A model generated the notes under the pieces. That model saw only the letters and a program-made list of their open reading frames with translations, had not been told where the DNA came from and did not search any database. Both the position numbers and the translations under genes were made by a program. Shown here piece after piece: positions 47,190 through 56,795 of a DNA stretch of 64,000 nt. Within the stretch, counting starts at the first letter, position 1. The number at the start of each line of letters is the position of its first letter. The stretch is from Bin55 sp028819195 (GTDB taxonomy: Bacteria; Pseudomonadota; Gammaproteobacteria; Pseudomonadales; Azotimanducaceae): the NCBI GenBank assembly GCA_028819195.1, contig JAPPMF010000012.1, forward strand, positions 273,610 through 337,609, in the 5' to 3' direction.

Positions 47190-48269
47190 TCAGAGTTTCA
47201 ATGTAGTTTTCACATTGAGTTCCTCGCATTTTTTCAACATCCATTCGATTACATCGGGATGGTATGGAATTCCGAGTCTGCGTCGCTCTATCGCCGTCTC
47301 GTGTTCCAGTACCCCTGCATACACAACACGTTCGTCTTGAGGAGTCGTAGGACAGTCAAGTAGTGTCCTCAGGTATCTGTCCATATCGTCCTTAAATGTA
47401 TCAATCTCACAAAATCGCTTAACGTCGATCGCGACAAAAGTGTGAGCTACACCCTGACGACGATATGGACCGCCTCCAGTGCCCGCTAACAAACTACAAA
47501 GTACTTCTATCATGATCGCTAAACTAAAACCCTTGTGAGAGCCGATTTCTCTAGTTGCGCCTAATGGTAACATCATGTAGTTGGCAGGTACATTTGTTGC
47601 TTGGTTGATAGGTTGCCCTTCCATATCCGTAATCCACCACGGTAACACCTTTTGATCTAGTCTTCGCAGTAGTTTGATCTTGTTACTTGATACGGAACTC
47701 ATAGATGCATCAAAGAGAAAGGGTATCTCGTTTTTGGTGGGTGCACCGAAGCCGATAGGATTGATACCAACTATAGGTTTCGAGCCAAAAGTTGGTGTCA
47801 TGTATAGTCCACCAGAAGTCATACACAGTCCGATCATATCTCGTTCGATTGCAATGTTCACATAGTAAGCGCAGGTTCCAAAATGACTTCCATTGTGTGC
47901 ATTGGTAATGGCTATACCCGTCTGGTCCGCACGTTCACATGTTTTGACCATGAGTTCTTGACCCTGAGTTGCGCCTAGACCTCGATCACAATCGAAAGAC
48001 ATCGTCGCACCGTCGTCTTTAATCATGGACAATGAGGCACGCGGATTGATTTCATCTCGTGTTATTCTTCGCAAGTAAGTTGGAATTAAATTGGATATGC
48101 CATGTGAGTCAATTCCATGTAGGTCCGCATATACCAACGAATTACTAGCGACCGCAGCGGCATCTTCTGGTATCCCCACTGCAAACAATATTCGTTTAAC
48201 TGTGTCTTCTATTACTTGAACGTCGACTCGAACCGCGAGTTCATCGCTCACTTGAAAACAATTGAGCAT
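47190..48269 (-). CDS. Ldh-family (malate/L-sulfolactate/ureidoglycolate) dehydrogenase
   Basis: This 359-residue NAD(P)-dependent enzyme of the Ldh2/MDH2 family has LHGIDSHGISNL, the conserved N-S-H-F segment ITNAHNGSHFGTCAYY, and KPIVGINPIGFGAPT and GSHKGFSLAIMIEVLCSLLAG. Members oxidise 2-hydroxy acids such as malate, ureidoglycolate, sulfolactate or delta-1-piperideine-2-carboxylate. Specificity cannot be set here. Its 5' end lies 11 bp after ligA, so it may be read with the smc-zipA-ligA operon. Confidence 0.9.
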   Translation of the reverse strand: MLNCFQVSDELAVRVDVQVIEDTVKRILFAVGIPEDAAAVASNSLVYADLHGIDSHGISNLIPTYLRRITRDEINPRASLSMIKDDGATMSFDCDRGLGATQGQELMVKTCERADQTGIAITNAHNGSHFGTCAYYVNIAIERDMIGLCMTSGGLYMTPTFGSKPIVGINPIGFGAPTKNEIPFLFDASMSSVSSNKIKLLRRLDQKVLPWWITDMEGQPINQATNVPANYMMLPLGATREIGSHKGFSLAIMIEVLCSLLAGTGGGPYRRQGVAHTFVAIDVKRFCEIDTFKDDMDRYLRTLLDCPTTPQDERVVYAGVLEHETAIERRRLGIPYHPDVIEWMLKKCEELNVKTTLKL

Positions 48270-48280
48270 TTAATTGGAAT

Positions 48281-50284
48281 TCACTTGGAACAGTTTTCCA
48301 AGAACTCAATGAATTCGGTTTCATTGAGAACAGGAACATCTAGGGTTCTAGCTTTGTTCAGTTTACTACCGGGGTTCTCTCCAGCGAGTAAGTACGATGT
48401 GTTTCTTGATACCGTCGATGACACCTTTGCACCTAGACGGATCAAGCGATCTTTCGCATCGTTACGGGTGATTCCTGAATAGGTACCAGTAAACACCCAC
48501 GTCTGTCCTTGACACGGTAAAATTTCTATTTCTTCCTGAACTGGCCAACGCACCCCTAAGTCGATCAAATCAGAAATCAATTGTCGATTCCGATCACTTG
48601 CAAAATAACTGTGAATATTCTCTGCGATTATCGGTCCGACGTCTTCCAGTTGTTCAAGTTCGTCGACTGAGGCAACCATTAACAACTCAATCGTTCTATA
48701 TCGGTCCGCAAGCATTCTCGCCGTGACTTCACCCACACCAACAATTCCTAAAGCATGAATAAAACGTGACAACGTGGTCTCTTTACTCTTTTCTATGGAT
48801 TCGACAAGTTTTTTTGCCGACTTTTCTCCCATACGTTCAAGCGTGGAAATGTCTTCAACGGTAAGTCGAAAGATATCAGCGGGATCTTTAATCTTTTGTG
48901 CATTCACCAATAGATCAACCAACCGTTCACCTAATCCAGTGATATCCAATGCTACTCGCGAAGCGAAGTGACTAATGTATTCTTTCACTTGTGCTTCACA
49001 TCCGAGGCGATTGATACAACGCAACGCAACACCGTCATCGTCTTTGAGAACTTGAGATCCACAAACAGGGCAAGACACGGGTATGTCAATGTCAACTGTC
49101 CCGGGCTTAGTAACTTTGATTACCTGTGGTATGATGTCACCTGCTCGCCGAATCAAAACGGTCGCACCTAACTTGACACCAAGTCGTTCGATTTCGTCTA
49201 AATTATGTAATGTAGCATTCGATACCGTTACACCATGTACGTGAACTGGCTCTAATCTCGCGACAGGTGTCAGTACACCAGTTCGTCCTATTTGAAAGTC
49301 GACACCTAAAAGTTTGGTAGAAACTTCGGTAGAAGGGTATTTGAAGGCGATTGCCCAGCGTGGATGTCGGGCTAAAAATCCAAGATCATTTTGACTTACT
49401 AGATCGTTGACTTTAATGACAATACCATCAATATCATAATTCAAACTGGGTCGTTCTGCCCCAACCTTATTGATGAAATTTTGGCATTCAGATAATGAGT
49501 TTACGACTTCAGTTCGGTGATTCACACGACACCCCCACTCCCGACATAACTCAAGAATCTCACTGTGTGTGTGTACTTGAACGTCGTCACTCAACTCACC
49601 AACGGAGTAACAATACATGCTTAGGGGACGTGAGGCGGTCACAGCTGGATCAAGTTGCCGTAAGCTACCAGCAGCACCATTACGGGGGTTTAATAATGGT
49701 TTCTTATTTTCTGCGCGTGCTTTCTCGTTGAAATTGTTAAAGTCATTCAATGGAATGTAAACTTCGCCTCGAATTTCAACTAACTGTGGAACTGCTGTAC
49801 CACGCAACTTCAATGGTACTGCTGAAATAGTCCGAACGTTCTGAGTTATGTCTTCACCAGTGATGCCGTCCCCTCGAGTGGATGCTTGTATCAATTCACC
49901 CGCTTCGTAACGGAGACTAACGGCTACACCATCTATTTTTGGTTCACAGGTGAGTTCTTTAATGGTACGATCCAGATATCGTTCCCCGCGTCGTAACCAG
50001 TTAGCTAGTTCCTCGAATGACGCACACTTCTCGAGCGAAAGCATGGGTCTCGCGTGAGTTACCGAAACAAATCCAGCTAGCGGTTTCGCGCCGACACGTT
50101 GTGTTGGAGAAGTTGGTATGACCAGCTCTGGAAAGTTTCGTTCAAGCGAAACAAGTTCATCGAACAGCGAATCGTATTCACCATCAGATATTTTTGGATC
50201 GTCTAGGACGTAGTACCAAAAATTATGATTTTCAAGTTCTCGTCGTAGTTCCTCTACTCGTTGTCTCGCGTGCTCTCTTTTCAA
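48281..50284 (-). CDS. ligA: NAD+-dependent DNA ligase
   Basis: This 667-residue ligase has the adenylation lysine in CEPKIDGVAVSLRYE (KxDG), the OB domain, a zinc finger with CPVCGSQV...CINRLGCEA, helix-hairpin-helix repeats (LERMGEKSAKKL, GIVGVGEVTARML) and a C-terminal BRCT domain (VFTGTYSGITRNDAKDRLIRLGAKVSS). It joins Okazaki fragments. TTG at 50284 begins it. The gene follows zipA by 30 bp in the conserved smc-zipA-ligA operon. Confidence 0.97.
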   Translation of the reverse strand: MKREHARQRVEELRRELENHNFWYYVLDDPKISDGEYDSLFDELVSLERNFPELVIPTSPTQRVGAKPLAGFVSVTHARPMLSLEKCASFEELANWLRRGERYLDRTIKELTCEPKIDGVAVSLRYEAGELIQASTRGDGITGEDITQNVRTISAVPLKLRGTAVPQLVEIRGEVYIPLNDFNNFNEKARAENKKPLLNPRNGAAGSLRQLDPAVTASRPLSMYCYSVGELSDDVQVHTHSEILELCREWGCRVNHRTEVVNSLSECQNFINKVGAERPSLNYDIDGIVIKVNDLVSQNDLGFLARHPRWAIAFKYPSTEVSTKLLGVDFQIGRTGVLTPVARLEPVHVHGVTVSNATLHNLDEIERLGVKLGATVLIRRAGDIIPQVIKVTKPGTVDIDIPVSCPVCGSQVLKDDDGVALRCINRLGCEAQVKEYISHFASRVALDITGLGERLVDLLVNAQKIKDPADIFRLTVEDISTLERMGEKSAKKLVESIEKSKETTLSRFIHALGIVGVGEVTARMLADRYRTIELLMVASVDELEQLEDVGPIIAENIHSYFASDRNRQLISDLIDLGVRWPVQEEIEILPCQGQTWVFTGTYSGITRNDAKDRLIRLGAKVSSTVSRNTSYLLAGENPGSKLNKARTLDVPVLNETEFIEFLENCSK

Positions 50285-50314
50285 ATAACTGGAACCAGAT
50301 AAAGCAAATCTACC

Positions 50315-51583
50315 TTACATTGTCATTTGTTTTCGACGGAAATCGGCTATACGACTGCGATAGTGGCTAATCGTTTGTTTGCTCAGTTTATTACCACTTT
50401 CATCTTGAACAATCGCATTGAATCTAGCGGCACAATCCGATGCTAGACCAAACATCAGTTCGAATGTGCTCTGTGGATTTATCACTTTTGATAACCACAT
50501 GACAAAAGTAACTCCCTTGGTTTGATGTACAGCTTCAGGATCGACATTGAAATGACCTGGAGCGAATGCGTCAGCAACTTTAAACAAACCTCGACCGGTT
50601 TGTGTGTCAGTCTTGCAAAACAGCTTTAACTTATCGTAAGTCAGTCCTCTGGCAAGTAAATACTTTGCAAGTTCTGACACGTTGAATGCGGTTTCATGAT
50701 CGCCCATAACCGTTAGTATGACGAATTCATCAGATTCAGCTTCGACATTTTTCTGAATCGTCGGAGACGGTGTAAGTGCCCTTTCGTCCACGTTAGCAAT
50801 TTTAGTTTTCTGTTGTTCAGTGCGAACAGAGGGTTTAGGTGGAGTCCTAATCGCTGAGAGATTTGATCGATCAGACTTCAAGGGATTTCTTTCCACTCCT
50901 TCCTCACCACTGTCAGACGACTGCTGATGAGGGGCGCTTGCTACAATGGGTGTAACAATCTTAGACTTTGCTGATTCCGATTGTGAGACCTCCACGGTAG
51001 TAGCAGCGATTTTAGTTTCCTTGGTATTGTCAATCGCGGTTGATGTTTGTGGTTGTAGCGCGATTGTGTCCTTTGTTTTTTCGGAAACCGGTCGACTCAC
51101 TGTCGTTTCGTGTGGACCGACTTTCTTCCTTACGACGTGTTTAATGATTCCCTCGGTGGGCATTTTCCCGTTCGAAACCAAGGCATCAAAAATTGTTCTT
51201 TCGGTTGTCCCATCCGACGCTGTTCGGACAGTATCAGATTTCTGAACAGGTGTCGGCTGTTCGGCCTTAATCGTGTCCTTTTTCACGGGTGTAGTCGGCG
51301 CCGTAGATGTCGGGATTCGTTGTTTAACCGGCTGCTTCTTTTTCTGCCAGTGCGCGAATTTTAGTTTTGTTCGTTTAGTGGGACGATCATCCCTAAGATC
51401 AGAACTTGTGACCGTATCAAACAATCCTTCTGGTACTGAAGTATTGAGTGGTCGAAAGGTCTGTAGTTGAGCTTGATTTTCTCGTCTGTTGAGGTGGTAT
51501 CCATAGAGGATAAGCCCACCTGACATAGCCGCCATGACGACGATAATCACAAGGCTAGCGAGTCCAAATTCCGCGAATTCCAT
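50315..51583 (-). CDS. zipA: Cell division protein ZipA
   Basis: This 422-residue protein has an N-terminal membrane span (about residues 8-29: LASLVIIVVMAAMSGGLILYGY), a long low-complexity Lys/Thr/Pro/Gln-rich linker (about 45-280), and a C-terminal ZipA globular domain (FVILTVMGDHETAFNVSEL, KLFCKTDTQTGRGLFKVADAFAPGHF). ZipA tethers FtsZ to the membrane through that domain and is confined to gammaproteobacteria. Position between smc and ligA is typical. The linker is longer than in E. coli and is poorly conserved. Confidence 0.93.
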   Translation of the reverse strand: MEFAEFGLASLVIIVVMAAMSGGLILYGYHLNRRENQAQLQTFRPLNTSVPEGLFDTVTSSDLRDDRPTKRTKLKFAHWQKKKQPVKQRIPTSTAPTTPVKKDTIKAEQPTPVQKSDTVRTASDGTTERTIFDALVSNGKMPTEGIIKHVVRKKVGPHETTVSRPVSEKTKDTIALQPQTSTAIDNTKETKIAATTVEVSQSESAKSKIVTPIVASAPHQQSSDSGEEGVERNPLKSDRSNLSAIRTPPKPSVRTEQQKTKIANVDERALTPSPTIQKNVEAESDEFVILTVMGDHETAFNVSELAKYLLARGLTYDKLKLFCKTDTQTGRGLFKVADAFAPGHFNVDPEAVHQTKGVTFVMWLSKVINPQSTFELMFGLASDCAARFNAIVQDESGNKLSKQTISHYRSRIADFRRKQMTM

Positions 51584-51611
51584 TTCTATTACTCCGGTTC
51601 TTCCTTAAACC

Positions 51612-54600
51612 TTATTCGGGGGTGACTTCAACCTCCTCAGCAAGACGTGATTCCAAATCTACTGAGACGAATCGAGACACACCCGACTCCTCCATTGTGA
51701 CTCCAATTAAAGAGTCTGCATGTTGCATTGTAACCCGATCGTGCGAAATTAGCAAGAACTGAATTTCTTGTGCCATCTCTTGTATCAAGCTAACAAATCG
51801 AAAAACGTTGTGTTCATCGAGAGGTGCATCGACTTCATCGAGAACACAAACAGGACTAGGATTCAAGCGGAACATTGCAAAGATGAATGCTAGCGCTGTA
51901 AGTGCTTTTTCACCGTCCGAAAGTTGACTGATCGTTTTGACTTGCTTGCCGGGAGGATTTACTTGCATGCTGATTCCTGCAGTGAGTGGATCGTCCCCTG
52001 TAAGTTGTAACTGAGCACTTCCCCCGCTAAATAAACTCTTAAAAAGCTCTTGAAAATCACTGTTTGCTTTATTTAAAGTTGCGTGAAAAAGATGAAGACT
52101 CTCGTTGTCAATTTTCAACATAGCTTCTTCAAGCATTGCGTGGGAAGTTTGGAGATCGTTTACTCGCTCAATAACAGCTTCATACTCTGCAACCATTCGA
52201 TCTAGATCACTTTGTGCGGCGAGATTGACTGCCCCCAAACGTTCTAATCTTGTTTGAATTCGTGTTAAGGAAGATGTCAGTTTTTCTTCGTGCTCTTCAT
52301 CATCCAATAGCTCGACAACTTGCTCTGTTTCGTACTGGAGTTTTTCAATTTCAGCAATCAAATATACCTTTTTGGAATTTGTTTCGACTACTCGCTCGCG
52401 CAGCGAGTAAAGATCCTGCTGCATTGCTTCTGTCTTCAATCGGTATTGATTTTCCGCAGTCAAACAAGTACGCAAAATTTGTTGTAACTCATCTCGACTC
52501 TGTATAACGGATTGCAACCGTTCTTCGATCTCAGACAGATTGGTTGTAGCTTGTGCCCGTTGTTGTGTCTGTTCCAATAACGTTTTCTGACCGATGGATA
52601 AGTCGTTCGTTATTTCATTGATGCGGCTGACACGTTCGGTTAAGTCTTTAGACGTTCGTTCGACACCTGTGACGAGTGAATCCATTCTTGCTTTCATCTC
52701 GATGCAACTTGAATCTATAGACTGGAAATGCTCTCTTGCTGATCGTTCTTTTTGTAATGCTTCGTTGAGGAGATTATCGAGTTCCTGTTGTCGAGCCGCT
52801 AAGTGGGACCGTTTCGTTCCGAGTTGGTCAAGCGTTTGTCTCAATAGCACGATATCTTCTTGTGTTTGTTTTAATTGACTTGTAAGGCTTTGTTCACGTT
52901 CCCGCAATCGTGAGCGTTGTTCAATGGCGTCAGTACGTTGCTGTACTCGGTCTAAGTGTTTAATCTGAGCTCGTTCCAATTCAACACGTCTTGTTGAAAT
53001 GGCGTTCTGGATTCTTGTTACTTCTTCTTGTAGATTTCTACCTGTATCGCGAGTTTCGGCCATAACCCTTTTTAGTTGCGAAATTTCTTGCAGAGTCTCC
53101 TGAAGGTTACTTTCACAATCACGGAATTCAATAGTTACTTCGTCGAGTTGTGCGCGACACTCAAGAATCGAATTCTTAACTTGGAGAGTATCCGGTAATT
53201 TAATCCAGTGTTTACCTAATATGATCGCAGATTTGGTAAGAACAGTTGCGTCCCTGTCAAGTGAGTCTCGCATTTCAAGAGCTTCATCCAAAGTATCGGT
53301 AATAAATACGTTCGGATGAATTGCCGCGATCAAATCGTTTCCCTGCTGAATGACAGATCCTAGTGAAGCATTTTGTTTATTTGTACTCCCTATAGGTTCG
53401 ACCATTGCAATTCCATCTGCGCGGTCGCAATCCATTTTTGAAAGGCTTTTTTTCAGTGATGGTACTACGAATGCACTAATCGAAGAAGCTAATAGTGTTT
53501 CGATGGCTCTCTCCCAGCCAGGTAGCACCTCGATCTGTTCACCAAGTCGTGGGTATTTCTTCAATTCTGAATCACGAACGGTTCGTTCTTCAAGTGCTGT
53601 GGAGTCGAGTCCTAAACCATTTTCAACGATCGTTTTCAGCGCTGATCGTTTTTCTCCCAAGTTGTATAGATCGGTATGTAACCTTTCTCTTTCACTTTCG
53701 TGTTTGCCTTCTTCTTGTTCTAACTGTGTGAGTTGTTCGTGCGACTGTTTTAACTTATTCGCGCGTTCGTCATGATCAACTTGTAATTGTTCTAACTCTG
53801 ATTGGAGAAGATCAACCTCACTAGATTTCAAAGTCAACTGCGTATCCGGTTCTAGTCTCACGAACTCTTCTTCGATTTGAATTTTTTCGTCTTTCAGTCT
53901 TTGCAACTGAGCGTTTTGTAGCTCGTGATCCCGTTCGGTCGCGTTGTAATTCTGAACAATTTCATCCCATTTTTGCTTTTCCGCAAAATTTTGTGTCTTG
54001 GTTTGTTCGAATTCGGTCTTAGTTTCGAGTACACTTAGTTTAGCTCGATCCCGTTTTGCAACTAAATCTTGATATTGACCCTGTAATTCAGCAAGTTCCC
54101 TTTCGGTTTTTTCGATGACTTGTCGATCTGTTTGTATTCGGTTTTCTAAAAGTACTTGTTCGGTTTTTAACTCTTTATTTCTCCGTTCTTTACTCGCAAT
54201 ACTTTCCTCAAGTCTGGATAGATGAGCGCGAGCTTGGTAGGATTGACCCTGAACGTTGTGGAACTGATCAGATAGTTCGGTTTCTTGAGTTCGTCTTGCA
54301 GCAATCTCAGACGATTTAGTAGCTAATTTCTCTTGTTCGTGTTGCAGAGCCGAGTTTAATTCGTCAACTCGTGCCTTATGGGCGTTATTTTCTTCTTTAA
54401 GTGTTTGCATTTCTAATGCGAGAAGTTTTGCTTTAAGAAGCCGTTCTTTGTCTTTGAGTTGGGTAAACCGAGCTGCTTCACGCGATTGTCTTTGTAAGTG
54501 GGATATCTGTCGCTGTAATTCTTCGGCATGGTCTTTAACTCGTTCTAGATTTTGACTAGCAGATTGGATCTTTTTCTCTGTATCACGTCGTCGATCTCGG

Positions 54601-55118
54601 TATTTTGAGACGCCTGCTGCATCCTCTAGATGGGTTCGCAGTTCCTCGGGTTTCGATATAACTAGTTGAGCTATGAGACCTTGAGGGATAACAGCGTATC
54701 CACGGGCGCTAAACCCCGCACTAAGCACTAAGTCGCGTATATCTTTTCTTCGGCAACGTTTTCCGTTTAAGTAAAACTTTGAGGGGGCGTCACGATATAA
54801 CTCACGTTTAAGTGATATTTCACTGTATTGGGCGAATGGACCTTGAATCCTGAAATCTTCGTTGTCGAAAAGAAGTTCAACGCTAGCTCGACCTGCTGGC
54901 GCGCGCGAGTCTGAACCATCGAAGATCATGCTCTCAAGATCGTCTCCACGTAACTGACTTGCTTGACTTTCACCAATCACTAGGCGAAACGCGTCAACAA
55001 CATTTGATTTACCACAGCCATTCGGACCAACAATAACCGTAAGGTTATGAGGTAGTTCTATGGTTGTCGGTTCAACGTAGGACTTGAATCCGGCGAGTTT
55101 AATTGAGGCTAGACGCAT
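51612..55118 (-). CDS. smc: Chromosome partition protein SMC
   Basis: This 1168-residue condensin has an N-terminal ATP-binding half (GPNGCGKSNVVDAFRLVIGESQASQLRG), long coiled coils (about 170-500 and 660-1020), a hinge (about 510-650, GLDSTALEERTVRDSELKK onward) and the C-terminal half with QLSDGEKALTALAFIFAMF and VCVLDEVDAPLDEHNV. It organises chromosomes with ScpAB, which are not in the window. Presence of SMC rather than MukBEF fits a Pseudomonas- or Legionella-like branch. The ATG at 55118 begins the usual MRLASIKLAGFKSY. Confidence 0.97.
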   Translation of the reverse strand: MRLASIKLAGFKSYVEPTTIELPHNLTVIVGPNGCGKSNVVDAFRLVIGESQASQLRGDDLESMIFDGSDSRAPAGRASVELLFDNEDFRIQGPFAQYSEISLKRELYRDAPSKFYLNGKRCRRKDIRDLVLSAGFSARGYAVIPQGLIAQLVISKPEELRTHLEDAAGVSKYRDRRRDTEKKIQSASQNLERVKDHAEELQRQISHLQRQSREAARFTQLKDKERLLKAKLLALEMQTLKEENNAHKARVDELNSALQHEQEKLATKSSEIAARRTQETELSDQFHNVQGQSYQARAHLSRLEESIASKERRNKELKTEQVLLENRIQTDRQVIEKTERELAELQGQYQDLVAKRDRAKLSVLETKTEFEQTKTQNFAEKQKWDEIVQNYNATERDHELQNAQLQRLKDEKIQIEEEFVRLEPDTQLTLKSSEVDLLQSELEQLQVDHDERANKLKQSHEQLTQLEQEEGKHESERERLHTDLYNLGEKRSALKTIVENGLGLDSTALEERTVRDSELKKYPRLGEQIEVLPGWERAIETLLASSISAFVVPSLKKSLSKMDCDRADGIAMVEPIGSTNKQNASLGSVIQQGNDLIAAIHPNVFITDTLDEALEMRDSLDRDATVLTKSAIILGKHWIKLPDTLQVKNSILECRAQLDEVTIEFRDCESNLQETLQEISQLKRVMAETRDTGRNLQEEVTRIQNAISTRRVELERAQIKHLDRVQQRTDAIEQRSRLREREQSLTSQLKQTQEDIVLLRQTLDQLGTKRSHLAARQQELDNLLNEALQKERSAREHFQSIDSSCIEMKARMDSLVTGVERTSKDLTERVSRINEITNDLSIGQKTLLEQTQQRAQATTNLSEIEERLQSVIQSRDELQQILRTCLTAENQYRLKTEAMQQDLYSLRERVVETNSKKVYLIAEIEKLQYETEQVVELLDDEEHEEKLTSSLTRIQTRLERLGAVNLAAQSDLDRMVAEYEAVIERVNDLQTSHAMLEEAMLKIDNESLHLFHATLNKANSDFQELFKSLFSGGSAQLQLTGDDPLTAGISMQVNPPGKQVKTISQLSDGEKALTALAFIFAMFRLNPSPVCVLDEVDAPLDEHNVFRFVSLIQEMAQEIQFLLISHDRVTMQHADSLIGVTMEESGVSRFVSVDLESRLAEEVEVTPE

Positions 55119-55340
55119 AAGTATGTGTTAGTCAACGAGTAATTCCTATTCACACAGCATCGGAGTCAAATTCCACAATTGTGTAATTCTACTTGTTATT
55201 GAACACTTTTGTTTCACTTAAATGGAAAAACTAACCGGACTGCTACTTTTTCTATTTTGCTAGGTGGCAGAAAGTGCGGAAAGTACAGGCCGAAAGATCG
55301 ACTACAGCTAGGTTAAATTGATTGCTTAACTTTAAAGTGA

Positions 55341-55379
55341 AAAAAGCCGTCCAACTGCTTACTAGTTAGACAGCTTTTT
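55341..55379 (-). terminator. Strong intrinsic terminator (minus strand)
   Basis: A 16-bp stem (55341-55356 with 55364-55379) and 7-base loop. Read on the minus strand it has two G-U pairs and ends in a run of T; read on the plus strand the same positions become C-A mismatches, so the minus direction is favoured. It would end the candidate RNA starting near 55646 or a longer MerR-gene transcript. Confidence 0.75.
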
Positions 55380-55646
55380 AAAACCTAGTGGAATTTGAAT
55401 AAAATACTTATTACATTACTCTATTGTGAGACAAATTCACGACAGAGTAGGTTTGACGGATTCGTGTCCATGTCCAATGTTGTTCTCGACGCTTCCTGGT
55501 CCATTGTTTGTCACGACGTCCATACGAATAAATCTCTTCCCTGAGATCCGTCAAACATATTCAGAACTCACATTTCTAGTACCTCGAAAATGGAGAGGGG
55601 GATCTCGTCGAAGTACCGGACTTTGCTCATTCCTTTTACTTTCATA
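55341..55646 (-). ncRNA. Candidate structured, GGA-rich small RNA
   Basis: A promoter-to-terminator unit of about 305 nt lies between smc and the MerR gene with no protein gene. The predicted RNA folds into: a 10-bp hairpin (plus-strand arms 55578-55587 and 55608-55617); an 11-bp perfect pairing between 55451-55461 and 55546-55556 closing an 84-nt domain; a possible outer pairing of 55644-55650 with 55418-55424; and a strong terminator. It contains at least five ANGGA motifs (about one expected), several as ATGGAC, reminiscent of CsrB/RsmZ decoy RNAs. It has no resemblance to RNase P, tmRNA, SRP or 6S RNA that I can see. Confidence 0.45.
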
Positions 55647-55652
55647 GAGTGT

Positions 55653-55680
55653 AGTATAAACATTTTTACAAATTGTGCAA
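55653..55680 (-). promoter_or_regulatory. Sigma70-type promoter upstream of the candidate RNA
   Basis: On the minus strand a TTGCAC -35 (55675-55680) and TATACT -10 (55653-55658) are separated by 16 bases. Predicted transcription starts near 55646. It lies after the MerR gene stop (55715) and points away from it, so it serves the intergenic RNA rather than a protein gene. Confidence 0.5.
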
Positions 55681-55714
55681 GTCTTGTCTAGATATTTTCT
55701 AAACAAAAGACGTA

Positions 55715-56596
55715 CTAGTCAATTAATTCATACTCCTCGGCAATCTTGCTAAGTGCTTTTTCGAGGGTAATTTCGGAACTGCGAATCATTTCAACTAGTT
55801 GTACATCCTTTGCATTCTCAATATGTCGTTGTGCATGTTCCAGTAAGGCACGTTGTAGCAGTACGATCTCAACTAAGTCTTGCGGTTCTACTTGTTGGTT
55901 AGTTTGGCAACGACTTAAATGGGCAAGTTCTTCCTCAGAAAACACATGACAACTTTCGTCGATGTAATGTCGTTTACGGAGCTTCGATCGAACTTGTTCG
56001 ACTACTTCAACCCATGATGTTTCCTTAAATTTCAAAATATCCAAATCGGCTTCCTTAGCCGAGTCGAGGTCTGTTTTGCTGGCATAGCGGTAGATCACAA
56101 CCATCGGTATATCCAACTGTTGTTGAACGTCTAAAATTCGCGTAACGTTTAGACTCGAGACGATTAGTATGCAAGCGTCACATTCAGTTTCGACGTCATA
56201 CTCGTTCCAACGTTGCAGTTTTTCAATCGTCATTAATCGTGCAACTACATTGCAACCATCACTTTCGCCAGCATTTTCAAAATGCCATAAATCTCCTACT
56301 AATACGATTGAAACTTCTGTTTGTGGAATAGATACATCAGCCGGTGCTGGTTCTGTATTCAGGAGGCGATTGAGTTCTTCATTGGACGAATTCTTGAGTT
56401 CACTGATGGAATAACCCTGATCAATCAACTTCTTCATGAGCTCAAGCTTCCTTAACTGATCTTCTTCGTAGAAGCGAATTCGGTTAATTTTTTTTACTGG
56501 CGCGATACCGTGACGTTGTTCCCACATCCGCAATCGCTCGACCGACAACCCAGTTAATTGCGATACTTTACCAATCTTATATAGTTGTTCTGTCAT
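55715..56596 (-). CDS. MerR-family transcriptional regulator
   Basis: This 293-residue protein has an N-terminal winged helix-turn-helix (YKIGKVSQLTGLSVERLRMWEQRHGI...RIRFYEEDQLRKLELMKKLIDQGYSI), then a Rossmann-like middle domain (VSIVLVGDLWHF... ACILIVSSLNVTRILDVQQQ) and a helical C-terminus. The layout resembles MlrA/CarH/LitR regulators. The cobalamin-binding DXHXXG motif is not seen, so B12/light sensing is unlikely. No target is evident; the nearest neighbours are the small RNA unit and the fhs operon. Confidence 0.88.
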   Translation of the reverse strand: MTEQLYKIGKVSQLTGLSVERLRMWEQRHGIAPVKKINRIRFYEEDQLRKLELMKKLIDQGYSISELKNSSNEELNRLLNTEPAPADVSIPQTEVSIVLVGDLWHFENAGESDGCNVVARLMTIEKLQRWNEYDVETECDACILIVSSLNVTRILDVQQQLDIPMVVIYRYASKTDLDSAKEADLDILKFKETSWVEVVEQVRSKLRKRHYIDESCHVFSEEELAHLSRCQTNQQVEPQDLVEIVLLQRALLEHAQRHIENAKDVQLVEMIRSSEITLEKALSKIAEEYELID

Positions 56597-56795
56597 TTTC
56601 TGCTACTCATTCAATCAAAGATCTGTTTTGGGTTTAACGTGCTTGTGCAGTTTATGTTAGTATTTTAAACAATTTTCACTAATTTGTTTAGTAATTGAGT
56701 AGATAATTGTACGAATTAAGAAAGGGCTACAGGCCGTACTTGCAATTTGACGACCTAAAAAATGAAATACCGAACCGAAAACGAAACAAAAATTA

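Noticed and set aside
55426..55647. 73-codon plus-strand frame in the smc-MerR gap
   Set aside because: No Shine-Dalgarno, no motif, and it lies antisense to the candidate structured RNA, whose helices explain the sequence better.
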